A stretch of DNA of 47,322 bases from an uncultured bacterium (GTDB taxonomy: Bacteria > Bacteroidota > Bacteroidia > Bacteroidales > Marinifilaceae), in contig CAJMSX010000026.1 of assembly GCA_905216195.1 (NCBI GenBank), positions 1 to 47,322 of the forward strand, in the 5' to 3' direction. This document shows, piece after piece, positions 24,705-32,971 of this stretch. The number at the start of each line of letters is the position of its first letter. The stretch's first letter is position 1. The notes under the pieces are model-generated. The model had not been told where the DNA came from, searched no databases, and was given only the letters and a program-made list of their open reading frames with translations. The translations under genes were made by a program, and so were the position numbers.

Positions 24705-25598
24705 TCAGAAATTTTTAGTTGCTATACATTTTTCCAGAAGAATAGCCGGATGATAAGACAGTTTGGATTGACGTAAGCCCGGAACTCCCAGGTCCTCTTC
24801 CCGGTTTATATAAACATACTGTTCGGGAAGGCGGGAAGCGAATTCTTTGTTAATCATGCTGTATACTCCGTCCAGCCGGATATTAGCTTTTTCTACATGG
24901 ATATCGAATGTATCCGTATTGATGGGAGCTCCGAACGTAAACGCCGCCATTTCGTCATCAACCCAGATGGCGCCTCCGCTTAATTGTAAAGCCTCGTAAT
25001 GGTGGATTTCAAAAGTGAGGGCCCGGCGTTCGTCTTTCATACCCGGGTGTTCCATATAATCATGATCTTTACACCATTTCGATTCGAAATCCAGACATTG
25101 CGGCAGCATATCGGGAGTCAGAGGAGTATACCGGTAATTGTATTCTTTTCTGAATTTATTGACGTGATTGCGTTTAGGCTGATAATTTTTTCCTTTGAGT
25201 TCCGCCAAGTCTTTGCGGAAATAAAGGTAATCGGCGAAGTCCCGGTAAACCGAATATTCGAATAGAGTCGGGAAGTATTTTTCCAGTAAATTTTTTAGGT
25301 CCGGATAGACTCCCTGCAAACGAAAAGGTTGCCCTTCTTTCCGGGCGTTCTCTTCGAGAAGGGTGATGACCCGTACGAGATTTCCTTCTCCTATCGGCAG
25401 GAGGTAAATCAACCTATCGTCCTCCATTCGAAAACGAATGACTAAAAATCCGTCGATTTCGGCATAACTGCTGTTATTGCTGAACTGCCAGGCACATAAG
25501 TTGGGAAAAGAAAAATCACAATCCCGCGGGGCCCGCAGCAGGGTGTAGGAGGTAATTTTTTTTCTTTCCTCGAGAGTTATCGGTTTAAATTCGATCAT
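24705..25598 (-). CDS. DUF2156 (phosphatidylglycerol lysyltransferase C-terminal-like) protein
   Basis: A 297-residue acyltransferase-fold protein. Typical segments: 'DFSFPNLCAWQF', 'LQGVYPDLKNLLEKYF', 'YLYFRKDLAELKGKNYQPKRNHVNKFRKEYNY' spread over about 126-157 (the family DLxxLxGxxYxxKRNxxN motif), and 'LDGVYSMINKEFA ... YINREEDLG'. It matches the soluble DUF2156 family related to aminoacyl-phospholipid synthases but lacks the membrane domain of MprF. Substrate unknown. It is the first gene of a two-gene minus-strand operon with the GNAT gene. Confidence 0.88.
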   Translation of the reverse strand: MIEFKPITLEERKKITSYTLLRAPRDCDFSFPNLCAWQFSNNSSYAEIDGFLVIRFRMEDDRLIYLLPIGEGNLVRVITLLEENARKEGQPFRLQGVYPDLKNLLEKYFPTLFEYSVYRDFADYLYFRKDLAELKGKNYQPKRNHVNKFRKEYNYRYTPLTPDMLPQCLDFESKWCKDHDYMEHPGMKDERRALTFEIHHYEALQLSGGAIWVDDEMAAFTFGAPINTDTFDIHVEKANIRLDGVYSMINKEFASRLPEQYVYINREEDLGVPGLRQSKLSYHPAILLEKCIATKNF

Positions 25599-25912
25599 AC
25601 AAGGCTTTAGAGAGAAATAAACATACTTTTCGTTAGCTTGTACGAAATTACCTCATTTTGGGTTTAGTTATGTGAAAAGAAATATATTTTTTCATGCAAA
25701 CGAGTGAACCCCTCTTCCCGGTATTTTAAAGTGTGGCGCTGTATAAAAAAGTTCTGTTTTTTTAAAGAGAAGGCGGTATGAAGTATGGATTTGTAAACGA
25801 ATGTTTTTAAGACTATACCCGTTTACCCTGCCGCAAATTCCGAATTTAAAAAGAGCGCCGGAAAAATTTTCAGACGCTCTTCTTATTGTTTAAGGGGAGG
25901 ATAGATGCCTTG
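25599..25912. other. Intergenic stretch between DUF2156 gene and GH97 gene
   Basis: 314 bp with no credible gene. It holds the upstream region of the DUF2156 gene, where the minus strand shows TAATTTCG, a one-mismatch -7 box, and at its left the GH97 terminator (25851-25881). Confidence 0.5.
25851..25881 (-). terminator. Terminator of the GH97 gene
   Basis: AAGAGCG (25851-25857) pairs with CGCTCTT (25875-25881). On the minus strand the hairpin is followed by TTTTAAAT, about 30 bp past the GH97 stop. Confidence 0.65.
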
Positions 25913-27925
25913 TCAATTGTTTCCTACAGGCGTCAAAACCAGTGCGAATCCTCCTCCTGGAGCCATATGTACTTTTATTTCTTTTTCCGGGGAGAGCGGA
26001 AAAGCTTCCCGTTTGTAGTCCCTTCCGGCTCGGTGAGCATTGCTTCCGTCGCGGAACAATACGGCATCATAGGCAAGGTTTCCCAAAAAATTCAGATCGA
26101 GGACTATGTCCCGGGCATCCCAACCGGTGAGACCGCCGATGTACCAAACGTTCTCTTTCCGGCGGGCAGTGACGATTTCATTTCCGATTTCTCCGCGAAG
26201 AATACGGGTTTCATCCCAGGTAACCGGAACTCCTGCAATAAATTCGAGACATTCTTTCTCTCTTTCGTAATTACTGGGATTGTCACATAACATATTTAAA
26301 GGAGAATCGAATACGATGTAAGTAGCCAGCTGGCGGCAACGGGTGCCCTGGCTCATGGGTTCCGAGTAGATGGGGGCAAAGGCTCCCTTGGCCGCATTTT
26401 TAATGGCTCCCTGCGTGTAATCCATGGGGCCGGCAACCATACGGATAAAGGGAACGGTTACGTCGTAGGTAACCTGATCTATGCTTTCGGGCGACCATTT
26501 TACATTTTCCAGACCGTAGACTCCTTCATTATTCAATACATGGGGATAGGTGCGTTGTAAACCGGTCGGTTTATAAATGCCGTGCAAATCCAGCACCAGG
26601 TTGTATTTAGCGGTGATAGCGGCAGCCCGGTATACGAAATCTACCATTTCCTGGTCATCCCGGTCCATAAAGTCTACCTTGAATCCCCGTATACCCATGT
26701 CGGAATAATGACGGCAAATATTTTCCATGTCTTTGTTAAAGGCTTCGTAGCCAGCCCAAAGGATGAGGCTGACGTTCCGGTCCGAAGCGTAATTTACCAA
26801 CTCTTCGATGTCGATTTCCGGCACGACTTGTAACATATCGGCTTGCAGATTCACGGCCCACCCTTCGTCCAGGATAACATATTCGATTCCGTGTGCCGAT
26901 GCAAAGTCGATGTAGTGTTTATAAGTGGCGTTATTGATGCCCGATTTGAAGTCGACGCCGTCTATGTTCCAGTCGTTCCACCATTCCCAGGCCACTTTCC
27001 CCGGTTTAACCCAGGTAATATCTCCGATCCGGGAAGGAGAAGCCAGTTTATACACCATATCCGAATTCGGGAGCTGGCGGTCTTCGGTAGATACTACGGC
27101 TACCCGCCAGGGAAAGTCTCTTTTTCCTTCGGCTTTAGCAATAAAAGGCTCCCGGGCGGTGACCAGGCGTTGTAACCGGTTGTGTCCGCCTTGGACGGTT
27201 TCTTTGGGATAAGGGGCAAAAACCCCCTGTAAGGAATGCGCCCCTTTTCCGGTATTCAGATACAGGCCCGGATAAGCTTCCAAATCGACTTCGGTGAATA
27301 ATACTTTTTTCCCTCCTTCCAACTCTACAACCAACGGTAAAAAGAGAAGCCTTTCCTGGTCCAGAGCGGATAAATGATCATACGTATAGGTGTTTTCGAA
27401 CGAATTGAAAAATTGGGTTTCGAAGGATTTGTCGCTTTTGTTCCGGGCGTTGACGTAAGGAACAAAAGCTTTGTAATCTTTGTCGAAATTGAAAAGAACT
27501 TCCTCGGATACCACCCGAAACGGTCTGTCCGAAAGCTGGCGGAAACGATACGCCGCACCGTCATTGTAGGCCCTGAATACCAGCGCCCAGTGACCTTTGA
27601 ACGTCAACGTCAATTGATTATATTGATCGATGATATTGGATTTTTTATAAAAAGGAGAAGTGAGGATGTTATCATAAGACTGTTTTACGGATTTTTGTAA
27701 ACGGGGATCCCGCCCCCACACCATGCCGTTATCCAGGGTCATGGATAAGGGAGAAGGAGCGATCACCGTCTGATTGTCGTGGGTCACTTCCCAGGTAATG
27801 GTTTGCCCGATGTTTACGGTAATTTTCAGTTTCCCGTCGGGGGAGGAAATTTCTTCCCGCCGGAGATCTGCGCACAAGGTTCCGTAAATGAAAAGGAGGC
27901 TAAAAAGCAAGACACTAGTTTTCAT
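25913..27925 (-). CDS. Glycoside hydrolase family 97 (SusB-like alpha-glucosidase or alpha-galactosidase)
   Basis: The 670-residue product has a signal peptide (about 1-18) before an N-terminal beta-sandwich ('SSPDGKLKITVNIGQTITWEV'). A TIM barrel follows with 'YVILDEGWAVNLQADMLQVV', 'LILWAGYEAF', 'GIRGFKVDFMDRDDQEMV', 'LVLDLHGIYKPTGLQRTYP', 'LNNEGVYGLENVKW', and a C-terminal beta domain. GH97 enzymes bind Ca2+ and cut terminal alpha-linked sugars in the periplasm. Acidic residues in both NNEG and GLEN suggest the inverting SusB-like branch, but I cannot settle linkage by eye. ATG 27925 is chosen over the upstream ATG because the signal peptide starts there. No SusC/SusD partner is in the window. 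Confidence 0.93.
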   Translation of the reverse strand: MKTSVLLFSLLFIYGTLCADLRREEISSPDGKLKITVNIGQTITWEVTHDNQTVIAPSPLSMTLDNGMVWGRDPRLQKSVKQSYDNILTSPFYKKSNIIDQYNQLTLTFKGHWALVFRAYNDGAAYRFRQLSDRPFRVVSEEVLFNFDKDYKAFVPYVNARNKSDKSFETQFFNSFENTYTYDHLSALDQERLLFLPLVVELEGGKKVLFTEVDLEAYPGLYLNTGKGAHSLQGVFAPYPKETVQGGHNRLQRLVTAREPFIAKAEGKRDFPWRVAVVSTEDRQLPNSDMVYKLASPSRIGDITWVKPGKVAWEWWNDWNIDGVDFKSGINNATYKHYIDFASAHGIEYVILDEGWAVNLQADMLQVVPEIDIEELVNYASDRNVSLILWAGYEAFNKDMENICRHYSDMGIRGFKVDFMDRDDQEMVDFVYRAAAITAKYNLVLDLHGIYKPTGLQRTYPHVLNNEGVYGLENVKWSPESIDQVTYDVTVPFIRMVAGPMDYTQGAIKNAAKGAFAPIYSEPMSQGTRCRQLATYIVFDSPLNMLCDNPSNYEREKECLEFIAGVPVTWDETRILRGEIGNEIVTARRKENVWYIGGLTGWDARDIVLDLNFLGNLAYDAVLFRDGSNAHRAGRDYKREAFPLSPEKEIKVHMAPGGGFALVLTPVGNN

Positions 27926-28097
27926 ATAAATGATGATTTTAGTAAACACTTTCCGAAAAATCTTTATAATTATGCAATTAAATAAAAATTGCTGAAATAA
28001 CCAAATGGGAGGGAGAAAAGATTTTTAGTCTTTGGCATAATTATTGTTGCACAAATTCTTCGTAATTGTGAAATTTTTGTGTAATTTTAATTGGAGA

Positions 28098-29048
28098 ATG
28101 GACTTGTATATAAATAAAATCTCGCATTATATTCCGGGTGGGATCGTTCCTAATTCTTATTTTAAAGAGGTTAACGGGTTGGAAGACGAATGGATATATT
28201 CCCGTACCGGTATAAAAACCCGCAGCAAAGCCGGGCCGGAAGAGAATACCAATACGATGGCGATTAAGGCTGTAGACAACGGGGCTAATGATTTACCTTA
28301 TGCATTGGATAAAGTAGACCTGATTGTGGCTGCCACTTATTCGCCCTATGATACGGTGGCTACGATCGCTCATACGGTACAAAGGCGGTATCACGCCGAG
28401 GGGGCAAAATGCCTCAGTGTTTCTTCTGCTTGCTCCTCTTTTATCAATGCGATGGAAGTGGCGGAAGGATATTTTGCCATGGGAAAAGCTACGAAAGCCA
28501 TCGTTATTGCTTCGGAGCACAACACCCAATATGCGAACGAAACGGATCCTCAAAGCGGCCATTTATGGGGAGACGGAGCTGTTGCCGTTTTTATTTCCAC
28601 GGTAAAATACAGGGAACGGGATGCTAAAATCCTGAGCATTTATACGCAGGGTTTGGGACATGTGGGTAAATCTACCGGTGCGGTATACCTGCGGCCCCGC
28701 CATGGGGGTATCGGCATGCCCGATGGAAAAGATGTCTTTATCAATGCGTGTCATTATATGGTCGATGCCCTGAATAAGGCGGGGGAAGCTTGTGGAAAGA
28801 GACTGGAGGATCTGAGTTATATTTCTTCTCACCAGGCGAATCAGCGGATTATTCGCAATATTTCCCGTCAGACGGGTTTCCCCGAGGAACGTTTTCTGAT
28901 GAATATAGAGACCCGGGGAAATACGGGTAGTCCCAGTTGCGCGCTATCATTATCGGAAAATCTGGAGAAAATACAGCCGGGAGATTTGGTCGGATTGACG
29001 GTTTTCGGAGGAGGATATTCCTGCGGCGCCATGTTCTTGCAATTTTAA
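28098..29048 (+). CDS. Ketoacyl-ACP synthase III (FabH-like), stand-alone
   Basis: A 316-residue thiolase-fold condensing enzyme. The catalytic triad is intact: C112 in 'SVSSACSSFINAM', His in 'YISSHQANQRI' (about 245), Asn in 'ETRGNTGSPSCAL' (about 275). It ends with the conserved Gly-rich 'VGLTVFGGGYSCGAMFLQF'. KAS III uses acyl-CoA and malonyl-ACP to start fatty-acid chains. It is not beside other fab genes, so a specialised role or a second FabH is possible. ATG 28098 is preferred to the upstream in-frame ATG at 28044 because KAS III homologues begin at this point; GGAG lies very close to it. Confidence 0.9.
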   Translation: MDLYINKISHYIPGGIVPNSYFKEVNGLEDEWIYSRTGIKTRSKAGPEENTNTMAIKAVDNGANDLPYALDKVDLIVAATYSPYDTVATIAHTVQRRYHAEGAKCLSVSSACSSFINAMEVAEGYFAMGKATKAIVIASEHNTQYANETDPQSGHLWGDGAVAVFISTVKYRERDAKILSIYTQGLGHVGKSTGAVYLRPRHGGIGMPDGKDVFINACHYMVDALNKAGEACGKRLEDLSYISSHQANQRIIRNISRQTGFPEERFLMNIETRGNTGSPSCALSLSENLEKIQPGDLVGLTVFGGGYSCGAMFLQF

Positions 29049-29054
29049 ATTTGG

Positions 29055-29083
29055 GGGGGAAACATCCGATGGGCGGTTCCCCC
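29055..29083 (+). terminator. Possible terminator hairpin after the ketoacyl synthase gene
   Basis: GGGGGAA (29055-29061) pairs with TTCCCCC (29077-29083). The T content afterwards is poor, so it may be only a stabilising 3' hairpin. Confidence 0.4.
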
Positions 29084-29163
29084 GCTTGATTCTCTTATCC
29101 GCAGAAGGTAGGTTCCGGTATACCGCAATTCCGGTGAATACCACCTTTTTCGGATGAGGGAGT

Positions 29164-29823
29164 TTATTCCATGCGATTTATGGTAAGATCCGGCAGGGAC
29201 TGGATAAATTGGAAAAGAACGCTTTCTTCCCTGAATTTACGGGTTTTGATAATCATGGTGATACGGTAGGTTTTCGTTTCTCCGAAGTGTTCTTCTTCTG
29301 TGCTGTAGCTGGCGATGCTGTGGCCGCGACTATTGATTTCATTGGTAATGATCCCCAGGTTTTCTTTCCGGTTGGTGGTAAATACCAGGAGAGTGCTGTG
29401 TAAACCCACTTTCCGGAGAAAGAGATTGGTCAATTCCAGCCCGGCTAAGGTCAGGACCACTCCTGCGATTCCGATGTAGTACATTCCCCCGCCGATGACC
29501 AGGCCGATGGCGGCCGTGGCCCATAAGCCCGCTGCGGTAGTCAGTCCTCTGACAAATTGTTTTTGTATGATAATGGTGCCGGCTCCCAGGAATCCGATTC
29601 CGCTGACTACCTGTGCGGCAATCCGGCTGGGGTCGAGCGATACTCCCGGTGTATCGAGCACATCTCCGAATCCGTGTTGGGAGACAATCATAAACAAGGC
29701 ACTGCCCAGGCATACCAGAAAGTGTGTCCGTAATCCGGCTTCTTTGGCCCGGTATTCCCGGTCGAGGCCGATAAGTGCTCCGAACGTCGCCGCAATTACT
29801 AATCTCAAAATTAAATCCCACAT
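29164..29823 (-). CDS. MgtC/SapB-family inner-membrane protein
   Basis: A 219-residue protein with about four to five membrane helices and the MgtC signature 'GALIGLDREYRAKEAGLRTH' (about 16-35), followed by 'LGSALFMIVSQ', 'RIAAQVVSGIGFLGAGTIIIQ' and 'VRGLTTAAGLWATAAIGL'. A soluble ACT-like C-terminal domain runs from about 140 to 219. MgtC-like proteins modulate F-type ATP synthase or Mg2+ adaptation; the role here is unknown. It is the second gene after the K+/H+ antiporter on the minus strand (33-bp gap), so the pair may be co-expressed for ion homeostasis. Confidence 0.92.
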   Translation of the reverse strand: MWDLILRLVIAATFGALIGLDREYRAKEAGLRTHFLVCLGSALFMIVSQHGFGDVLDTPGVSLDPSRIAAQVVSGIGFLGAGTIIIQKQFVRGLTTAAGLWATAAIGLVIGGGMYYIGIAGVVLTLAGLELTNLFLRKVGLHSTLLVFTTNRKENLGIITNEINSRGHSIASYSTEEEHFGETKTYRITMIIKTRKFREESVLFQFIQSLPDLTINRME

Positions 29824-29856
29824 AATCTCTCGTTTTAAATCCGTTGGCCGGAAGTT

Positions 29857-31359
29857 TTAATTCTTTTGTATCGTAAATTCTTTAATACCCAGACTGTGGT
29901 AAGTATGCAGCAGGGCTTCGTCGTTATCGGTAATCACCAGCAACTTGTCTCCGGTATAAAGCGGGGTTTTTCCGGTGGGTACGATGTATTTTTCATTCCG
30001 GTTGATCATAACCACCAGGGTGTTGTCCGGGAGAGGCAGATGCATGAGTTGGTTTCCTTTTTGTAAAAGATCATCGGTCAGCGTAATTTCGGACATAGCC
30101 GATTTGATGGCTTCCGGAAGTTCCATCCCGAAAGTATTGCCTGTTTTGGGTTCCGGTAAAGCCAGCCGCAGCCGGTTGGCCAGGCCGGTGATGCTCATTC
30201 CCTGTACAACCAGGGAAAGAATGGTGATAAAGAATACAACATTGAAAATCAGATCGGCATGCGGAATCCCGGCTATTTGCGGGTAAGTGGCAAAGATAAT
30301 CGGCACAGCTCCCCGTAATCCGACCCAGGAAACGAACAGACGGCCTTTAAAGGGTAATTTGCGGAAAGGCAATAAGCAGAGAAACACGCTTATAGGACGG
30401 GCAATCAAAATCAGGATCACTCCTACCAGCAATCCCAGACTGGCAACTTCTATCAATTCGTGAGGATTTACCAGTAATCCGAGTGTCAGGAACATAATGA
30501 TCTGACACAGCCATGCAAATCCGTCGAAAAAAGAGGTGACGCTCTTCTTGTGCACGAAAGGCTGATTGCCGACAATTACTCCCGAAATGTACACGGCCAA
30601 ATAACCGTTCCCCTGTAACAAATTGGTAAAAGAAAAGACGAAAAAGACCAGAGAAAGCAGCAATACGGGATACAAAGATTCGTATTGTATATTGATTTTG
30701 TTCAGGGTGAGAACAGAAAGCTTTCCCAGGAAATACCCGCATAAAGCTCCTACTCCCAATTGAACGATAAGCTGAAATATCACACTGCCTATTCCCATGC
30801 TTTCACTCTGAATCATTTCAATAAAGAGTATGGTCAGCAAATAGGCCATCGGGTCGTTACTTCCGCTTTCCAATTCCAGCATCGGACGCAGGTTGTGTTT
30901 GAGATGCAACTTTTTCGAACGCAGGATCGAAAAGACGGAAGCTGAATCCGTAGATGACATCACCGAGGCGAGCAGCAAGGCTTCCACCATACTTAAAGCG
31001 ATGTGCTGACCGGTTACCCCTGAAATCCAGTAGATGAAAATCCCGGTAATCAAAGCCGTTATGAAAACTCCGAATGTCGCCAGCACCACTCCTTCTCCCA
31101 ACACCGGATTGATTTCCCCCATCATGGTGGCCCTACCCCCTGAAAACACAATGATGCTGAGAGCAATCATGCCGATAAACTGAGCCTGCTGAGGATTGTT
31201 GAACTGTATGCCCAGACCGTCGCTGCCGAATAACATGCCTACCAGTAGGAACAACAACAAGGCCGGCACCCCGAAACGATATCCCGTTTTTCCGATGACC
31301 AGACTGACAAAAAGAAGGATGGAACCGATGAGCAGGATATTTTCAGTAGTAAAAAACAT
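29857..31359 (-). CDS. Potassium/proton antiporter (CvrA/NhaP2-type CPA1) with TrkA-C domain
   Basis: A 500-residue protein with 12-13 membrane helices. CPA1 signs are 'LLFLLVGMLFGSDGLG', 'IVFSGGRAT', 'LLASVMSSTDSASVFSIL' (transport site S/TD), 'LELESGSNDPMAYLL' (ND motif) and 'SWVGLRGAVPIIFATYP'. After about residue 400 a cytoplasmic TrkA-C/RCK_C-like domain appears ('LPLPDNTLVVMINRNEKYIVPTGKT ... LLVIT' region). NhaP2/CvrA proteins expel K+ in exchange for H+. A TAATTTTG -7 box is 51 bp upstream. mgtC-like gene follows. Confidence 0.93.
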   Translation of the reverse strand: MFFTTENILLIGSILLFVSLVIGKTGYRFGVPALLLFLLVGMLFGSDGLGIQFNNPQQAQFIGMIALSIIVFSGGRATMMGEINPVLGEGVVLATFGVFITALITGIFIYWISGVTGQHIALSMVEALLLASVMSSTDSASVFSILRSKKLHLKHNLRPMLELESGSNDPMAYLLTILFIEMIQSESMGIGSVIFQLIVQLGVGALCGYFLGKLSVLTLNKINIQYESLYPVLLLSLVFFVFSFTNLLQGNGYLAVYISGVIVGNQPFVHKKSVTSFFDGFAWLCQIIMFLTLGLLVNPHELIEVASLGLLVGVILILIARPISVFLCLLPFRKLPFKGRLFVSWVGLRGAVPIIFATYPQIAGIPHADLIFNVVFFITILSLVVQGMSITGLANRLRLALPEPKTGNTFGMELPEAIKSAMSEITLTDDLLQKGNQLMHLPLPDNTLVVMINRNEKYIVPTGKTPLYTGDKLLVITDNDEALLHTYHSLGIKEFTIQKN

Positions 31360-31409
31360 AGATAACAGGCTTTATTTTTGCGTTACGTGAACCGGAAATT
31401 CAGGTTTAG

Positions 31410-31417
31410 CAAAATTA
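31410..31417 (-). promoter_or_regulatory. Promoter -7 box of the K+/H+ antiporter-mgtC unit
   Basis: The minus strand reads TAATTTTG, an exact TAnnTTTG match. Confidence 0.45.
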
Positions 31418-31665
31418 AATATATTTTGCCATATAATTGTAAGAGGAAAGGAGACAAAATATGTTAAATTTGGACTATGTTCTCTCCAGTCCGGGTCAAA
31501 TTCACCTTCCGTAGAAGGATTATTTTATATAAAGTAGAAGGGGGGACTGACATTTATCGACAACTTATATAAATCCAGGGAGTAAAGATGCTTTTATTTT
31601 AATAAATTTTATTATATGAAAAGTTTTTTTCAATAAATATATCGTATTAAAAATTCAATTTGTAA

Positions 31666-31673
31666 TAGTTTTG
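31666..31673 (+). promoter_or_regulatory. Promoter -7 box of the RND efflux operon
   Basis: TAGTTTTG matches TAnnTTTG exactly and lies 83 bp before the adaptor start codon, leaving a short untranslated leader. Confidence 0.5.
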
Positions 31674-31756
31674 CATGAATTTTGTATAAAATAGTCCGGT
31701 AAAAACCGATATTTTTTCTTTTAAGGGTCTTCAGATATTTCAAAAAATAGATAAAT

Positions 31757-32950
31757 ATGAAAGTTCAGAAAGTAATGATGATTCAGTCAAGTAAAGCGTT
31801 TTTGGTTGCCTTGGGTGTAGTGACTCTTTTTGCCTGTAATAACAAACAGCAGGGTGGTCAGACTGCTGTGCCGGATTATGCGGTAATTGCAGTAGAGCCC
31901 CAGCCGGCTTTGTTAACTTCTTCTTATCCGGCGACCATTCGCGGCCGGCAGGATGTGGAAATCCGCCCGAACGTAAGCGGTTTTATTACGAAATTGTGTG
32001 TGGATGAAGGAGCTGCGGTACGCAAAGGACAACCTTTATTCGAGATCGATCCGGTACAGTATGAAGAAGCGGTGAATGTGGCCCGGGCAGCGGTAGATGT
32101 GGCGAAGGCCAATGTAGGCACGGCCAAACTGACCACAGAGAATAAACGACAGCTGGCTCATAAAAATATTATCAGTCAATACGATCTCCAGATGGCCGAA
32201 AATACCCTGGCTTCGCAGGAAGCCGCTTTAGCGCAGGCTCAGGCTCAGTTGGTGAATGCGGAAAAAAATCTTTCTTATACAAAAGTAGTGAGCCCTTCAG
32301 ACGGGGTAGTGGGAACGATTCCTTTCCGGGTAGGAGCTTTGGTAAGTCCGGGTTCCACCACCCCTTTGACGACCGTCTCCGACATTTCCGAGATGTATGT
32401 GTATTTTTCCATGACCGAAAAACAGTTGCTGGAGTTGATACGTCAGGACGGCACTTCTAAAAACGTGTTGGAAAAAATGCCGTTGGTGAGTCTGACTTTA
32501 GCCGACGGTTCCGTTTATCCGGAAAAAGGAAAAATCGAGACCATCAGCGGGGTGATCGACCAGAGTACGGGTGCGGTCAGCGTAAGGGCCACCTTCCCGA
32601 ATTCCAGTCATTTGCTGCGTAGCGGGGGAACGGGCATTGTACTGATCCCTTCGGAGATGAAAGAGGCGCTGCTGATTCCTCAAAAGGCTTCCTACGAAAT
32701 ACAGGACAAGCGGTTTGTATATGTGGTGCAAAGTGATTCTACGGTGAAAAATACCGAAATTCAGGTGTTTCATCTCGACGACGGAAAAAATTACGTGGTT
32801 ACTTCCGGTTTGAAGCCGGGCGACCGGATTGTGGTAGAAGGTGTGGGTACCTTGAGGGACGGAACCCGGATCAAGCCGATCACCCCTGCGCAATCGGCCG
32901 CTAAACTGAAGGCCATGACCCGGCCTGCTGCTGAAGCTACAAAAAAATAA
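31757..32950 (+). CDS. RND efflux periplasmic adaptor (AcrA/MexA-like lipoprotein)
   Basis: A 397-residue membrane-fusion protein. The signal peptide ends in a lipobox ('TLFAC', Cys about 27), so it is a lipoprotein. Then barrel-sandwich halves ('RGRQDVEIRPNVSGFITKLCVDEGAAVRKGQPLFEID' spread over about 61-97, and 'VVSPSDGVVGTIPFRVGALVSPG'), an alpha-hairpin rich in Ala/Gln (about 110-165), and beta-barrel and membrane-proximal domains. It links the inner-membrane pump to the outer-membrane channel. The start at ATG 31757 is the first in frame; MMIQSSKAF seven codons in is an alternative. The pump gene follows after 21 bp. Confidence 0.95.
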   Translation: MKVQKVMMIQSSKAFLVALGVVTLFACNNKQQGGQTAVPDYAVIAVEPQPALLTSSYPATIRGRQDVEIRPNVSGFITKLCVDEGAAVRKGQPLFEIDPVQYEEAVNVARAAVDVAKANVGTAKLTTENKRQLAHKNIISQYDLQMAENTLASQEAALAQAQAQLVNAEKNLSYTKVVSPSDGVVGTIPFRVGALVSPGSTTPLTTVSDISEMYVYFSMTEKQLLELIRQDGTSKNVLEKMPLVSLTLADGSVYPEKGKIETISGVIDQSTGAVSVRATFPNSSHLLRSGGTGIVLIPSEMKEALLIPQKASYEIQDKRFVYVVQSDSTVKNTEIQVFHLDDGKNYVVTSGLKPGDRIVVEGVGTLRDGTRIKPITPAQSAAKLKAMTRPAAEATKK

Positions 32951-32971
32951 TCCGTATTAAAAAGAAAGAAA

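Larger units (their letters stand above)
31360..31756. other. Divergent intergenic region between antiporter and RND efflux operon
   Basis: 397 bp with no credible gene. It has the antiporter -7 box on the minus strand (31410-31417) and the efflux-operon -7 box (31666-31673). A small CCTTC-CGTA-GAAGG hairpin near 31506-31519 is also present. No adjacent TetR or MarR gene controls the pump. Confidence 0.55.
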
